This document shows positions 37,196 to 46,268 of a DNA stretch of 64,000 bases, piece after piece. Both the position numbers and the translations under genes were made by a program. The DNA comes from Fluviispira vulneris (GTDB lineage Bacteria; Bdellovibrionota_B; Oligoflexia; Silvanigrellales; Silvanigrellaceae), in contig NZ_JACRSE010000003.1 of NCBI RefSeq assembly GCF_014281055.1, forward strand, positions 516,335-580,334, read 5' to 3'. The notes beneath the pieces were generated by a model, which made no database searches, was not told where the DNA came from, and saw nothing but the letters and a program-made list of their open reading frames with translations. Every line of letters begins with the position of its first letter. The stretch's first letter is position 1.

Positions 37196-37756
37196 ATGGA
37201 TTTTAGAGACAGTATATATTTATTGAAAAAAGACTATGTTAACCAAAATATCAACGAAATCATATTCAGAAACAAGGCTTATGATTATTTTTGTTACATT
37301 GATCCAAATATAGTCAATTTGAAGACGGGAATTCATATTAATCTCGGAATAGATAATCTTGGTTTATCTGAATATTATATTGAAAAAAATTATCTAAAAA
37401 GAGATCCTTTTTTGCATCAATTCAAAAATCTCCGTATGCAAACTTACCATTATAAAGAACTGGAATTGAGTCAGATAAAGATGCCAGAGACTTCTGAGCG
37501 AGTGGGTGTTATTTTAAATAGAGATAGAAGCACACTCTTTAATGTTAATAGTGGTATGTATCGAACGATACAACTAACGAATACTTATTGCTTTATTTGC
37601 TTATATGGAAGAGAAAAAAAGGACTTTCTCTTTGAAGTTGATCTAAACTCCAGTACGCGGCAAGGCCGTTGGTTTTGGAAATTTGAACAGGAAATGATTG
37701 AATGTATGAAGAAATATTTAAATGAGTTTAAGCTTCCAAGTATGAAGAGAAGTTAA
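37196..37756 (+). CDS. Unknown protein, weakly like an autoinducer-binding domain
   Basis: A protein of 186 residues from the ATG at 37196; an upstream TTG at 37133 would add 21 hydrophobic residues and has no ribosome-binding site. The middle (SEYYIEKNYLKRDPFLHQF) resembles the W/Y-x-x-x-Y...DPv segment of LuxR-type autoinducer-binding domains, and the length equals that domain alone. No C-terminal helix-turn-helix follows. It sits 198 bp after the alpha-oxoamine synthase gene, so a sensor paired with a signal synthase is conceivable. The similarity is weak and I would not annotate a function on it. Confidence 0.5.
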   Translation: MDFRDSIYLLKKDYVNQNINEIIFRNKAYDYFCYIDPNIVNLKTGIHINLGIDNLGLSEYYIEKNYLKRDPFLHQFKNLRMQTYHYKELELSQIKMPETSERVGVILNRDRSTLFNVNSGMYRTIQLTNTYCFICLYGREKKDFLFEVDLNSSTRQGRWFWKFEQEMIECMKKYLNEFKLPSMKRS

Positions 37757-37774
37757 AGACTTCTCTTCATACTT
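37738..37774. terminator. Convergent hairpin, 16-bp perfect stem
   Basis: The arms 37738-37753 and 37759-37774 are exact complements with loop TAAAG. It overlaps the stop codons of both converging genes (37756 on plus, 37774 on minus). The sequence after each arm is A/T-rich but lacks a long T-run. Confidence 0.65.
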
Positions 37775-40527
37775 TATATTTCAGATTCAGTTAAGCTTTC
37801 TGTTTTCTTTGACTTTTTTACTACTTTAGCCTTAGTTGTAGCTTTTTTTGCTTCTTTTTTAGGCTTGCTTTCAGTTGTATCTTCTCCAAGCAAGGCTTTA
37901 CGTGAGACAAATTTAAATTCGAAATTTCCATTTTCTTTTAAATGCAAGGCAGCTGCAAATGGGCGTCCTTTTTTAGATTTAAAATCAGCAATGGGTGGTG
38001 TAGAACCAGTGAGAATAAAAGATTTATAATCGTCTAAACTCATTTCTCGCCCGCATAAAATTCGAGGCATTCTTGAAATAAGGCGTTTGACTTTTTTGGG
38101 TTTTGTTACCTTTTTCTTTTTTTCTGAATCTTCGCCAGATGCTTTTTTCGATTTTCTCTTTGGTTTAGAGGCTTCTTCTTTAGTTTCAGTGGGAAGATTA
38201 CCGAATTCACAGAGATAAGCCATTTCTGTTACTTTAACAGTGCCAGGCATTTTTAAGAAAGTTTCACTCAGAAGCTCTTCATGAAGAACGACAGCATCGT
38301 ATCCTGTAGCGGATTCCTTAGCTTCGCCTTGCTCAGTACAAAAAATAATTCCTTTTTGCGGAGATATAGTTAAGTATTCATCATAATGTGACGTGCCAGT
38401 TGAGTTGCTAAATTCAAAGGGGCCTACAACTTGTTTTTGTAGCACTTCTTCCACGATACTGCGGTCAATATAGCGCTGGTTTTTTTCTTTCCAAATAATG
38501 AAACTGCATTGATCAGCAGTGACTTCTTTGCTGTTTCCAGCACGGCTGCATTTATAACCCCAAAATCCTTCATTGACTTTACCAATTTTGCAAACAGGAC
38601 ATGAGCCGAGTGGTGGATCATTTTTATAAATAGCATCGTACTCAAATGTTCTAGCTTTATCTACAATTGTCGAAGTAAAATCGAACATATTTTGCATGAA
38701 TTCAGAACGTTTTTCTTGTCCCTTTTCCATTTTACGCAGGCCGGCTTCAATTTCTCCAGTGAGATCAACTTTCGAGAGAATATCAATAGGTATACGACTC
38801 AATACGTCAACCAAACGGATGCCTTTTGATGTTGCTCTCAATGCTTTGCCATAACGGCTGACATATTCTTTTGATATTAGATTTTCTATAATATCTGCTC
38901 GAGTTGCTGGGGTACCGATACCTTTGTCTTTTAAAACTTCAGCAATCTCTTCATCAACTACTGATTTACCACAGTGTTCCATTAAAGATAAAAGCTTGGC
39001 TTCGGTATAACGAGGAGGAGGTTTGGTCGCATTTTGGATTGGATTAACTCCTTCCGTTTGCACAGGCGTCTGCGCCTCTGGATTTTTCTCATTTAATTTA
39101 GGAAGTTTACTTTCTTCCTCACTATCAAGACCATAGACTTCGCGCCAGCCTGGTTCTTGTAAATCTTGCACGCGCGTGCGAAAGTTTTGCTCGCCTACAA
39201 CCGTTATTCGCTCAACTTTTGCCCATATAGCATGCGGCATAAATGCAGCAATAAAACGCTTCAAAACGAGATCAAAAATACGGGCATCATCACCATCAAG
39301 TTTTTCAGATGGAAATTGTCCTGTTGGAATAATAGCAAAGTGGTCTGAGACATGTTTATTATTAAAAACTCTGTCCTTATTTAACAGACCAAGCTTTAAT
39401 ATTTTTTGGCAGGCTTTTGAATATTCAGTTGGAATAGCTGAAAACTCTTTTAGAATATTCTTAACATTTTCAACATAATCTTCGGGTAAATAGCGTGAGT
39501 CCGTACGTGGATACGTTAAAAGTTTATGTTTTTCATACAATCTTTGCGCTGCTTGGAGTGTTCTTGAAGCAGGCATGCCAAATTTTCTATTGGCCTCTCT
39601 TTGCAAGAGAGTCAGATCGAAGAGCTGGGGAGCAATTTCTTTCGATTCTTTTCGAGTTTCACTTGCTTTAGCTTGGGATTTATTGTCATTAAAATTTTTT
39701 AAAATTTCATCTAGTTTTTGTTGAGAAAAAATTCTGTCTTCTTTTTCACGCGAAACAATAGATTCGTCATCTTCGGCTGCTTGAGGTTTTTTAAACTTAG
39801 GATCGAACCAAAGTCCTGAGTACTCATGGGTCGTTGTGGAAAAACGGCCTTCAAGATTAAAAAAGGGTTCTGGTCGGTGCTTTAAATAATCAAGTTCTCT
39901 TTTGGCAATAAGTGCTAAAGTTGGTGTCTGCACTCTACCGACTGACCAAACACCTTTTGTATTACGGGTTTTAAGTCTTTTCGTCACAGCTCGGGTTGCA
40001 TTCATACCTATGAGCCAGTCACTCTCCGCTCTGCAGCGTGCGGCATCACCTAAGTTGTCATAATCATGGCCAGATTTTAGAGTCTGGAACTCTTTACGAA
40101 TGGCTTCTGGAGTCATACTCTGTAACCAGATACGCTTAAAAGTTTTGTTTATTCCACAATAGTCATAAATTTCACGAAAAATAAGTTCACCTTCACGTCC
40201 TGCATCGCATGCATTTATAATTCCGGTGACGTCAGATTTTTTAGCTAGACTCTTTATATGATTTAAACGTTCAGTTTGACCTTTTTTAGGTTTGTATTGA
40301 AATTCTTGCGGGAGAATTGGGAGATCTTGTAAGAGCCATCTTTTGTATTTGGGATCGAGTTCTTCTGGTTCGAGTAGCTCAAGCAGATGGCCGACAGCCC
40401 ATGTGATGTAGTATTTTGGAGACTCATAGTGGTCGCCTTTTTTTTCAAATCCACCGAGTGCTTTTGCTAAATCACCAGCGACGGATGGTTTTTCTGTAAC
40501 GACGAGCCACTTTGAAGCTTTATCCAT
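37774..40527 (-). CDS. topB: DNA topoisomerase III (type IA)
   Basis: A 917-residue type IA topoisomerase that relaxes negative supercoils and resolves DNA links during replication and recombination. Seen: TOPRIM start LVVTEKPSVAGDLAKALGG with the acidic DAGREGELIFREI, SVGRVQTPTLALI, and the active-site tyrosine in LTYPRTDSRYLP near 335. After residue 650 there is a zinc-ribbon-like CPVCKIGK...CSRAG segment. Then come repeats typical of TopB C-termini (CGREMSLDDYKSFILTG, KKGRPFAAALHL), interrupted by a lysine-rich linker (about 790-815) and ending in a lysine-rich tail. The start has AAGGTGAG upstream. The long K-rich C-terminus probably binds DNA. Confidence 0.93.
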   Translation of the reverse strand: MDKASKWLVVTEKPSVAGDLAKALGGFEKKGDHYESPKYYITWAVGHLLELLEPEELDPKYKRWLLQDLPILPQEFQYKPKKGQTERLNHIKSLAKKSDVTGIINACDAGREGELIFREIYDYCGINKTFKRIWLQSMTPEAIRKEFQTLKSGHDYDNLGDAARCRAESDWLIGMNATRAVTKRLKTRNTKGVWSVGRVQTPTLALIAKRELDYLKHRPEPFFNLEGRFSTTTHEYSGLWFDPKFKKPQAAEDDESIVSREKEDRIFSQQKLDEILKNFNDNKSQAKASETRKESKEIAPQLFDLTLLQREANRKFGMPASRTLQAAQRLYEKHKLLTYPRTDSRYLPEDYVENVKNILKEFSAIPTEYSKACQKILKLGLLNKDRVFNNKHVSDHFAIIPTGQFPSEKLDGDDARIFDLVLKRFIAAFMPHAIWAKVERITVVGEQNFRTRVQDLQEPGWREVYGLDSEEESKLPKLNEKNPEAQTPVQTEGVNPIQNATKPPPRYTEAKLLSLMEHCGKSVVDEEIAEVLKDKGIGTPATRADIIENLISKEYVSRYGKALRATSKGIRLVDVLSRIPIDILSKVDLTGEIEAGLRKMEKGQEKRSEFMQNMFDFTSTIVDKARTFEYDAIYKNDPPLGSCPVCKIGKVNEGFWGYKCSRAGNSKEVTADQCSFIIWKEKNQRYIDRSIVEEVLQKQVVGPFEFSNSTGTSHYDEYLTISPQKGIIFCTEQGEAKESATGYDAVVLHEELLSETFLKMPGTVKVTEMAYLCEFGNLPTETKEEASKPKRKSKKASGEDSEKKKKVTKPKKVKRLISRMPRILCGREMSLDDYKSFILTGSTPPIADFKSKKGRPFAAALHLKENGNFEFKFVSRKALLGEDTTESKPKKEAKKATTKAKVVKKSKKTESLTESEI

Positions 40528-40555
40528 ATCTCACCTTGTATCTGTGAATCATTCT

Positions 40556-41161
40556 TTAATGATGATTCATTTCCTGTAGAATGTTATGCCCCAAATCAAC
40601 AGCTTCTGAAGAAGAAGATTTTGTTAAAGTGAGTGCAGTTGAAATCAATGCAGCTTTATAATCTGAAGTTGGTACTGAAAGTAAAACCCAGATAACATAA
40701 TATTTTTCTAGTCCATTTTCCGTATCCTTTTGGCGATACTCCCAATATATAGCCTTTGGCAAGGAAGGTTTAAAGTTTAATTTAAACCTATTCTTGCTGA
40801 CAGCCTCAGAAAGCTCATTGACGAGTGAGTTTCTCTCTTTATTGGAAATATTGGAAGAGGCTGGAAGAGAGTTCAGTAAAGTTTTTTGGATTTTTTCCAT
40901 TACTAAAAATGTTATTTGTGATTGGGCTGCAGCTTGTATCTGTTTAATTCCCAAATTTAGATTGAATACATCATTTTTTTTATATGTAAATAGAACAGTT
41001 TCATTGTCAGTGAGCGGCTCGTTTGTATTCACCCAACTGGGAGTTTGCTGCTCGCTTTTCTCAAGAGTAATTTCTTTATTTGTTAAAGATACGCATGCAT
41101 TGATTGCTAAAATAAAAACAATAAAAATCGTTTTGAAAGGCAAAGAATTTATTTTTTTCAT
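40556..41161 (-). CDS. Lipoprotein, LPP20-like
   Basis: A lipoprotein of about 201 residues starting at 41161 (MKKINSLPF), where AGGAG precedes the ATG; an ATG 24 bp upstream is less likely. The signal peptide ends in the lipobox LAINAC. The mature part (PSWVNTNEPLTDNETVLFTY..., then a helical QIQAAAQSQITFLVMEKIQ) resembles the LPP20 family, whose function is unknown. It is 28 bp upstream of topB on the same strand; co-transcription is likely but no functional link is implied. Confidence 0.7.
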   Translation of the reverse strand: MKKINSLPFKTIFIVFILAINACVSLTNKEITLEKSEQQTPSWVNTNEPLTDNETVLFTYKKNDVFNLNLGIKQIQAAAQSQITFLVMEKIQKTLLNSLPASSNISNKERNSLVNELSEAVSKNRFKLNFKPSLPKAIYWEYRQKDTENGLEKYYVIWVLLSVPTSDYKAALISTALTLTKSSSSEAVDLGHNILQEMNHH

Positions 41162-41218
41162 AACGACTCCTATGGTTATTTGCACTTTATATAGGCAAAT
41201 ATTTATCGTTATTGTACT

Positions 41219-42019
41219 TTAAGCAAATCTTTTGGTGAGTTCAAGTATATCTGAGCAATTTATGGGCATTTTTTGCAGGTCGACAGGAAATGCAATGCTG
41301 CTTCCCCTTTGTAGATCTTTGCTTTCACTCCAACTCTGAATGGCGAATCCTGCTTCTGGCATAATGACATGAAAGGGAGCAACATCCCAAATTTCAACTT
41401 TAGGATCGATAAAGGCACGCACGGAACCCTTTAACAACATATAATAGCCAAGAGCATCGGGATACGTTCTCGTTTTTTTCTGAGGTCCATATAAGGTTTG
41501 TAATATTTCACCCTTCTGCTCAATGTAAAAGCGATAGGGATCGGCTGTTGCAACAATCTCTATATTTGGATTTCCGACGAGGGGTGGCTTAATATATTTT
41601 TCACCATTAATAAAAGCACCCTGCCCCTTAAGTGCACTCATTGTAATACCCATTGCAGGTAAGCAAGCAAAACCTATAATCGGAGTTTTACCCTTTAATA
41701 CAGCGATAAGAGAAGAATAAAACGGGATATTGTGTACAAAGCTAAATGTTCCATCTATAGGATCTAGGATCCAAGTATAGGCATCTTCATCTTTCCCGAG
41801 TTCCCCCCCTTCTTCTTCACCAAAAATAAAATGAGTTGGATGATTTTTCAGGATAATTTTTCTTAATTCTTTTTCTATTTGTTGATCCGCTGAAGTCACC
41901 CAAGATTTGTCATTCTTTAAACTTTGTGGATCAATGCCATGTTTGAAATTCAAACTCATTTTTGTTGCGATTTCAGAACATAGCTGAGCTGTATTAAAGA
42001 TCTTTTCGAGTGATTCCAT
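41219..42019 (-). CDS. Inositol-monophosphatase-family phosphatase
   Basis: A protein of 266 residues from the ATG at 42019, preferred because AAAGGA precedes it; an upstream ATG at 42082 would overlap the divergent promoter. It has the Mg2+/Li+-sensitive phosphatase motifs: FGEEEGGE, WILDPIDGTFSF and IWDVAPFHVIMPEAG. Family members remove phosphate from inositol-1-phosphate, histidinol-phosphate, 3'-phosphoadenosine phosphate or fructose-1,6-bisphosphate. The form here, with Ala-Pro-Phe after WD, resembles HisN/SuhB-like enzymes. The substrate is not decidable from context. Confidence 0.85.
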   Translation of the reverse strand: MESLEKIFNTAQLCSEIATKMSLNFKHGIDPQSLKNDKSWVTSADQQIEKELRKIILKNHPTHFIFGEEEGGELGKDEDAYTWILDPIDGTFSFVHNIPFYSSLIAVLKGKTPIIGFACLPAMGITMSALKGQGAFINGEKYIKPPLVGNPNIEIVATADPYRFYIEQKGEILQTLYGPQKKTRTYPDALGYYMLLKGSVRAFIDPKVEIWDVAPFHVIMPEAGFAIQSWSESKDLQRGSSIAFPVDLQKMPINCSDILELTKRFA

Positions 42020-42119
42020 ATTAAAAATCCTTTCAATTGTATTGCTCAACATCTTTGCGAGTATTAGTGTATCCTCGCACAAAACGCAAAATTGCGTTGC
42101 AATGGAGGAAGGGTATTCA

Positions 42120-42659
42120 ATGTCAAATGAGCTTTTACACGAAGGATTAAGTTTTCTCCAAACAAATAGAGCTTTTTTAGGAAGAGAGTTTTTAACTTGG
42201 TTATGGTTTAAGAGTGAAACACAAAATCATAAAATAATGCTTAAGAATTATGAAAATTATCATCTATTTATTGATGATAAGTTAGTTTTAAGCAGTTCAA
42301 GCGGTTCTGTCAGAGAAAATAGTTTAAAAGGAGGAACTCCTGCTTATGCTTATGAAGCAGGGAGTGCATTGGGTTCTGGAAAACTTGTGCATGAAGCAAA
42401 ATTTATTTTACAAGATTCTGAAAAACAATGGTGCTTTTCTATTTTAGGGGAAGATCTTTCATTGCGGGCTATTCGACTACCAGCTGTTTCGGAAGCTGAT
42501 TCAAGAGCTCATATATCTCAAAGAATTATCTATATGCAATTGTTAACAGATTTAATCGATGAGCTTTATAAAGAGTACATAAAGCTCCGTCTATCTAATC
42601 AATTTCAAGAAGAATTATCTAGTATAAGAGATTGGATCGACAATAAGATCTCGATTTAA
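42120..42659 (+). CDS. Hypothetical protein, weakly like the C-terminal part of RdgC
   Basis: A 179-residue protein. The start at 42120 is chosen because GGAGGA lies 10 nt upstream; the frame is open further up, but that stretch overlaps the phosphatase promoter. The N-terminus (FLQTNRAFLGREFLTWLWFKSE) resembles a motif I associate with proteins annotated as recombination-associated RdgC, though this protein is shorter than RdgC. It has no signal peptide or membrane helix. A lipoprotein gene follows 20 bp later. Confidence 0.55.
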   Translation: MSNELLHEGLSFLQTNRAFLGREFLTWLWFKSETQNHKIMLKNYENYHLFIDDKLVLSSSSGSVRENSLKGGTPAYAYEAGSALGSGKLVHEAKFILQDSEKQWCFSILGEDLSLRAIRLPAVSEADSRAHISQRIIYMQLLTDLIDELYKEYIKLRLSNQFQEELSSIRDWIDNKISI

Positions 42660-42679
42660 TAAATTTGTGTGGTTATGAT

Positions 42680-43354
42680 ATGTTGATGAATTCAATAATT
42701 AAGGGTTTTATAAATTTAATTTTTTTAATTTTTTTTTCTATATCATGTAGTAAAAAATCTGGTAAAAATATCTTATCGCGAAATGAAAATGGTTATGAAA
42801 TTCCCAAAGATATTTTAATTCACAATGAAAAACCGAGTACTGGTCTCCCACATTATTTTAAAATGGCTACCTTTGAATACTTTTGGGATGAAGGAAAATT
42901 GAAATACTCGAATGAAATGAAGACGAACGGGATTTCAAGAAATGAAAATCTACATGTTTTTAATGAAGAGTATCCTGGAATTCCAATAAAAATAGATTCT
43001 CCTGATAATGTACCTAATACAGAATATAAAATTACATTCAAAACTGATTTTAATATCACATCGTGCAGAGGTCTATATTTTAAATTAAGTAAAAATAAAG
43101 ATTTTATTTTAGTTAACAGCTTTAGTATGTTGCCAAGAGAGTCGTGTGTTGTCCTTATTTCTGTTTCTACACCTGACAAATTAAATAAAATAAGTAGAAA
43201 TCTCACAATCACTTGGAACAAAAATTATTCATATTGGTGTGAGAATAATGCAGGTTTTAATTATGAATTAGATAGATATCTTGGCCGAGATTTTTGCACA
43301 ATAAATAAGAATAAAAATAATAATTCATTACAAAATAGTAAGTGCTATTTTTAA
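42680..43354 (+). CDS. Hypothetical lipoprotein
   Basis: A protein of about 224 residues with a strongly hydrophobic N-terminus ending in the lipobox FFSISC, then a polar mature domain with several aromatic residues (FEYFWDEGKL, NKNYSYWCENNAGF). No family recognised. The exact start is uncertain: ATGs at 42680 and 42686 both lack a good ribosome-binding site, and an upstream TTG is possible. Closed downstream by a strong terminator. Confidence 0.65.
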   Translation: MLMNSIIKGFINLIFLIFFSISCSKKSGKNILSRNENGYEIPKDILIHNEKPSTGLPHYFKMATFEYFWDEGKLKYSNEMKTNGISRNENLHVFNEEYPGIPIKIDSPDNVPNTEYKITFKTDFNITSCRGLYFKLSKNKDFILVNSFSMLPRESCVVLISVSTPDKLNKISRNLTITWNKNYSYWCENNAGFNYELDRYLGRDFCTINKNKNNNSLQNSKCYF

Positions 43355-43357
43355 AAT

Positions 43358-43393
43358 AAAAAAAAGGTCAGAGTGAAAACTCTGACCTTTTTT
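43358..43393. terminator. Strong bidirectional Rho-independent terminator
   Basis: Stem GGTCAGAGT/ACTCTGACC with a GAAA tetraloop, preceded by an A-run and followed by T6. It serves the lipoprotein gene on plus and the Ala-rich lipoprotein gene on minus. Confidence 0.9.
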
Positions 43394-43405
43394 AATAATT
43401 ACTTA

Positions 43406-43687
43406 TTATTTAGTAGCTGGTTCAGCAGCAGGCGCAGCAGCTGTTGCTTCTGGTGTTGCAGCAGGAGCTTGAGCAGTTGCGTCAGCAGCAGGTGCAGCGG
43501 CAGATGCTTCTGGTGTTGCAGCAGGTGCAGAGGCATCAGCTGTAGGAGTTTGAGCTGTAGCATCGGCAGCAGGAGCTTGAGCTGTAGCATCGGCAGCAGG
43601 AGCTTCCGATTTTGAGCCGCAAGTACTTGTACAGCTAGAAAGTAAAAGAGCAGAAAGAGCAACGAGAGGTATAGCTTTTAACTTCAT
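43406..43687 (-). CDS. Small Ala/Pro/Thr-repeat lipoprotein
   Basis: A 93-residue lipoprotein starting at 43687 (MKLKAIPLVALSALLLSSC), where GGAG precedes the ATG; the longer frame to 43732 is less likely. After lipobox LLSSC and a TSTCGSKSE linker, the whole mature part is low complexity: PAADATAQ units alternating with PAATPEA units. The DNA shows corresponding tandem repeats of about 27 bp. The protein would be extended and flexible, perhaps spanning the periplasm or peptidoglycan. Such repeats change length easily by slippage. Function unknown. Confidence 0.75.
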   Translation of the reverse strand: MKLKAIPLVALSALLLSSCTSTCGSKSEAPAADATAQAPAADATAQTPTADASAPAATPEASAAAPAADATAQAPAATPEATAAAPAAEPATK

Positions 43688-44102
43688 ATCATTTTCTCCA
43701 TTGAAAAAGAAGGAAAAAGAAAAAGCAGCCATTTACACTATGTGTTGAGTAAACTAACAGTAATGGTCTTACTTTTTCCAACTGGGTAACTATAGCGAAA
43801 TATTATGCGTTATGTAAATAGCGAAGTGCAATTTTTATTTGAACTTGGGACTTTAAATCAAATTTTCATTTATTTTTTTTGGCAAAGAAGGAACTGTTAC
43901 TTATTTCTCTTCAGAATTATTTTTAAAGACTGACCTATTTCTAAATTCAATTGCTAGACCATATGAGAAATTATATTTTTCTTGAAAAAATTTAAATTAC
44001 TGCCTATATAATATGAAATTAAGATCGAACCTATTCTTTTGTGACAAATTGTAGTAATGGATATTATCAAATAATTTTATCCAAAACATTTTATACAGGG
44101 AA
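43688..44102. other. Intergenic stretch without an identified gene
   Basis: About 415 bp between divergent genes; it must hold promoters for the Ala-rich lipoprotein (minus) and the aldehyde dehydrogenase (plus). No open frame, repeat or RNA fold that I can support. Confidence 0.4.
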
Positions 44103-44111
44103 GTGAGTTTT

Positions 44112-45761
44112 ATGAATGATAGAAAAAAAATTGAGAACCTATTGCTCAAATTAAGTGAGAATAAAAACCGTTGGGCTGAGTTAAAATTGAGCGAGAAAAA
44201 AAATTATTTAAATAATGCAATGAATATTTTATTGACTGAATCCAAACAATGGGCCGATTCCTGCATTAGAGCAAAAGGGTTAGATGAGCTATCTGAAATT
44301 TCAGGACAAGAGTATTTGCTAGGGCCAGCCATAGTTATGAAACAGTTGAGACTTTTTATAAAAGCATTAGATGCGAACGGCTGCCCAAAAATCCCAAAAA
44401 TCTATAAGTCTAAAGCAAATCAATATATCGCAAGAGTCGTTCCTGCAAACGTCTATGACAAAGTAATGTGGGGAGGTTTCACAGCGGAAGTAAGAATTCT
44501 AAAGAATAAAGAACCTACGCAAGGAATGTTTTATAGAAAGGACAAGGTAACAGGCTCTTTAAGTCTTGTGCTTGGTGCAGGGAATGTTTCAAGTATTTCT
44601 CCTTTAGATGCTCTGCATAAACTTTTCATCGAAGGTAAAGTTTGTCTTGTAAAATTAAATCCTGTTAATGATTATCTCTTAGATATCTTCAATAATGTTT
44701 TTGATGATTTGATAAAAGAAGGATTTCTAGCTTTTATCAAAGGCGATTCTGAAACATCGGAGTGGCTGTGCAATCATCCACTAGTAGATGACATACACAT
44801 CACGGGTTCTCATAAAACACATAATAAAATAGTTTGGGGGGATGAAACTCCTCCAAAGCCAATAGATATGAATAAAATTAAAAATAATAAAAATATCACA
44901 TCGGAATTAGGCTGCGTAACTCCGGTTATTTTAATACCTGGTATGTGGAGTGATGAGCAATTGGAATACCATGCAAGACAAATTGCAAGTGCAGTTGAAA
45001 ATAATGGGAGCTTCAATTGCAATGCAATGAAGTTAATTGTTACTTGTAAAGGGTGGCAGCAAAGAGAGCTTTTTTTAAAACAAATAAGGAAAGAATTATC
45101 TCTATTAAAAAATAGAAAAGCATATTATCCAGGTGCGCAAAATCGATATAATGAATTTTTAAAAAGATACCCACAAGCAGAAGTATTAGGAGAAAAAAAA
45201 GTTGGTTGTATACCATGGACATTCATTGCAGATATAAAAAAGTCTGAGAACGAATATGCATTCAATGAAGAGGCATTTTGTGGAATTATTTCTGAAACAG
45301 CAATTGTTGCAGATGATATCCCTTCTTTTATTCGAGCGGCAACAGATTTTTGTAATAATGAAGTCTGGGGTACTCTCAGTTGCTCGGTGATTGTAGATCC
45401 ATTTACAAGGAAAGAATATTTTCAAGAAATAGAAGATTGCATAGAGGAACTCCGTTACGGTGCAATCGGTATTAATTGTTGGTCAGCTCTTTCTTATGCA
45501 TTTGCCTCAACGACTTGGGGAGCTTACCCAGGGCATACCTTGGATGATATACAATCTGGTATTGGTGCAGTGCATAATGGTTACCTTATTGATTTTCCTG
45601 AAAAGTCAGTAATCGATGCTCCTTTTATTATAAAACCAACGCCTGTTTGGTTTTATAATAATAAAAATATTCGTGAGATTGCAAAAAAACTGATTCAATT
45701 TGAATATTCACAAAATCCATTTGATTTCTTAAAATTAATTTTTGCAGCCACGAAGGGCTAG
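44112..45761 (+). CDS. Aldehyde dehydrogenase superfamily protein, divergent
   Basis: A 549-residue cytoplasmic protein from the ATG at 44112 (a GTG 9 bp upstream is possible). The ALDH fold is visible: LVLGAGNVSSISPLDALHKLF (cofactor loop), CLVKLNPVNDYL, HITGSHKTHNKIVWG and SELGCVTPVIL (the usual ELGGK strand with Cys in place of the second Gly). The catalytic cysteine region is NNGSFNCNAMK. The C-terminus WGTLSCSVIVDPF and INCWSALSYAF follows. Family members oxidise aldehydes or reduce acyl groups with NAD(P). Substrate unknown. It stands alone upstream of the tmRNA gene. Confidence 0.75.
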   Translation: MNDRKKIENLLLKLSENKNRWAELKLSEKKNYLNNAMNILLTESKQWADSCIRAKGLDELSEISGQEYLLGPAIVMKQLRLFIKALDANGCPKIPKIYKSKANQYIARVVPANVYDKVMWGGFTAEVRILKNKEPTQGMFYRKDKVTGSLSLVLGAGNVSSISPLDALHKLFIEGKVCLVKLNPVNDYLLDIFNNVFDDLIKEGFLAFIKGDSETSEWLCNHPLVDDIHITGSHKTHNKIVWGDETPPKPIDMNKIKNNKNITSELGCVTPVILIPGMWSDEQLEYHARQIASAVENNGSFNCNAMKLIVTCKGWQQRELFLKQIRKELSLLKNRKAYYPGAQNRYNEFLKRYPQAEVLGEKKVGCIPWTFIADIKKSENEYAFNEEAFCGIISETAIVADDIPSFIRAATDFCNNEVWGTLSCSVIVDPFTRKEYFQEIEDCIEELRYGAIGINCWSALSYAFASTTWGAYPGHTLDDIQSGIGAVHNGYLIDFPEKSVIDAPFIIKPTPVWFYNNKNIREIAKKLIQFEYSQNPFDFLKLIFAATKG

Positions 45762-45827
45762 CTGCTTAAATTTAATAATCTTAATAAATCATCAAAAATA
45801 CTTGCTAATTAAATAAATCAGAATTAG

Positions 45828-45833
45828 TATAAT
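45828..45833 (+). promoter_or_regulatory. Probable -10 element of the tmRNA gene
   Basis: An exact TATAAT about 41 bp before the mature 5' end, with TTGCTA about 20 bp upstream as a poor-spacing -35. Between the -10 and the mature RNA, CCCTC...GAGGG could form a leader stem removed during processing. Confidence 0.4.
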
Positions 45834-45874
45834 GTTCCCTCAGGATAGGATGTTTTGAGGGATTTATTTCTTAT

Positions 45875-46237
45875 GGGGGTGAACTGGTCTCGACGGAGAG
45901 AGTTGAGCAAAAGGAGCATGCAGGGGTTGGTTACAGCACCTCTTCAAAACGTTGTGTCAGCCAGAAGTGGCAACCAAAAACTTAACGCTCTCGCTGCCTA
46001 ATTAAGCACAGAGCCGGTGACTTGGGTGTGGCAGCACGTGCATTCAAAATCGCCGTTAATTTACGTGCGGGCAATCGTCAGCTTCTGTTCGGAGTTGAGT
46101 TTACCTAGCAATCGAACTGGCTTGTTTGGTAGGGTGTCTTTCCCCGGCTAGCAAGTGAGATCTAATGACAGAAGAAGCATGTGGCGCCAATTGTGATTCC
46201 TTTTCGGACCCGGGTTCGATCCCCGGCACCTCCACCA
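45875..46237 (+). ncRNA. ssrA: Transfer-messenger RNA (one-piece)
   Basis: A 363-nt tmRNA that rescues stalled ribosomes and tags the nascent peptide for proteolysis. The 5' end GGGGGTGAACTGGTCTCGAC pairs through GGGGGTG with CACCTCC near the 3' end (one G-U), and CCA is encoded. The T-arm is GGGTTCGATCCCC. The tag frame ends AAC CAA AAA CTT AAC GCT CTC GCT GCC TAA (45972-46001), encoding a peptide ending in NQKLNALAA. Resume at the Gly codon 45969 or just upstream is likely. The C-terminal LAA matches the ClpXP degron. Confidence 0.95.
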
Positions 46238-46268
46238 TATATATGTTAGAAAATTAAAAAGTGAAAAC

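Noticed and set aside
43373..43662. Open frames on both strands over the Ala-rich lipoprotein (Ser/Cys/Arg-rich and Leu/Gln-rich)
   Set aside because: They arise from the repetitive GC-skewed codons of the real lipoprotein read in other frames.
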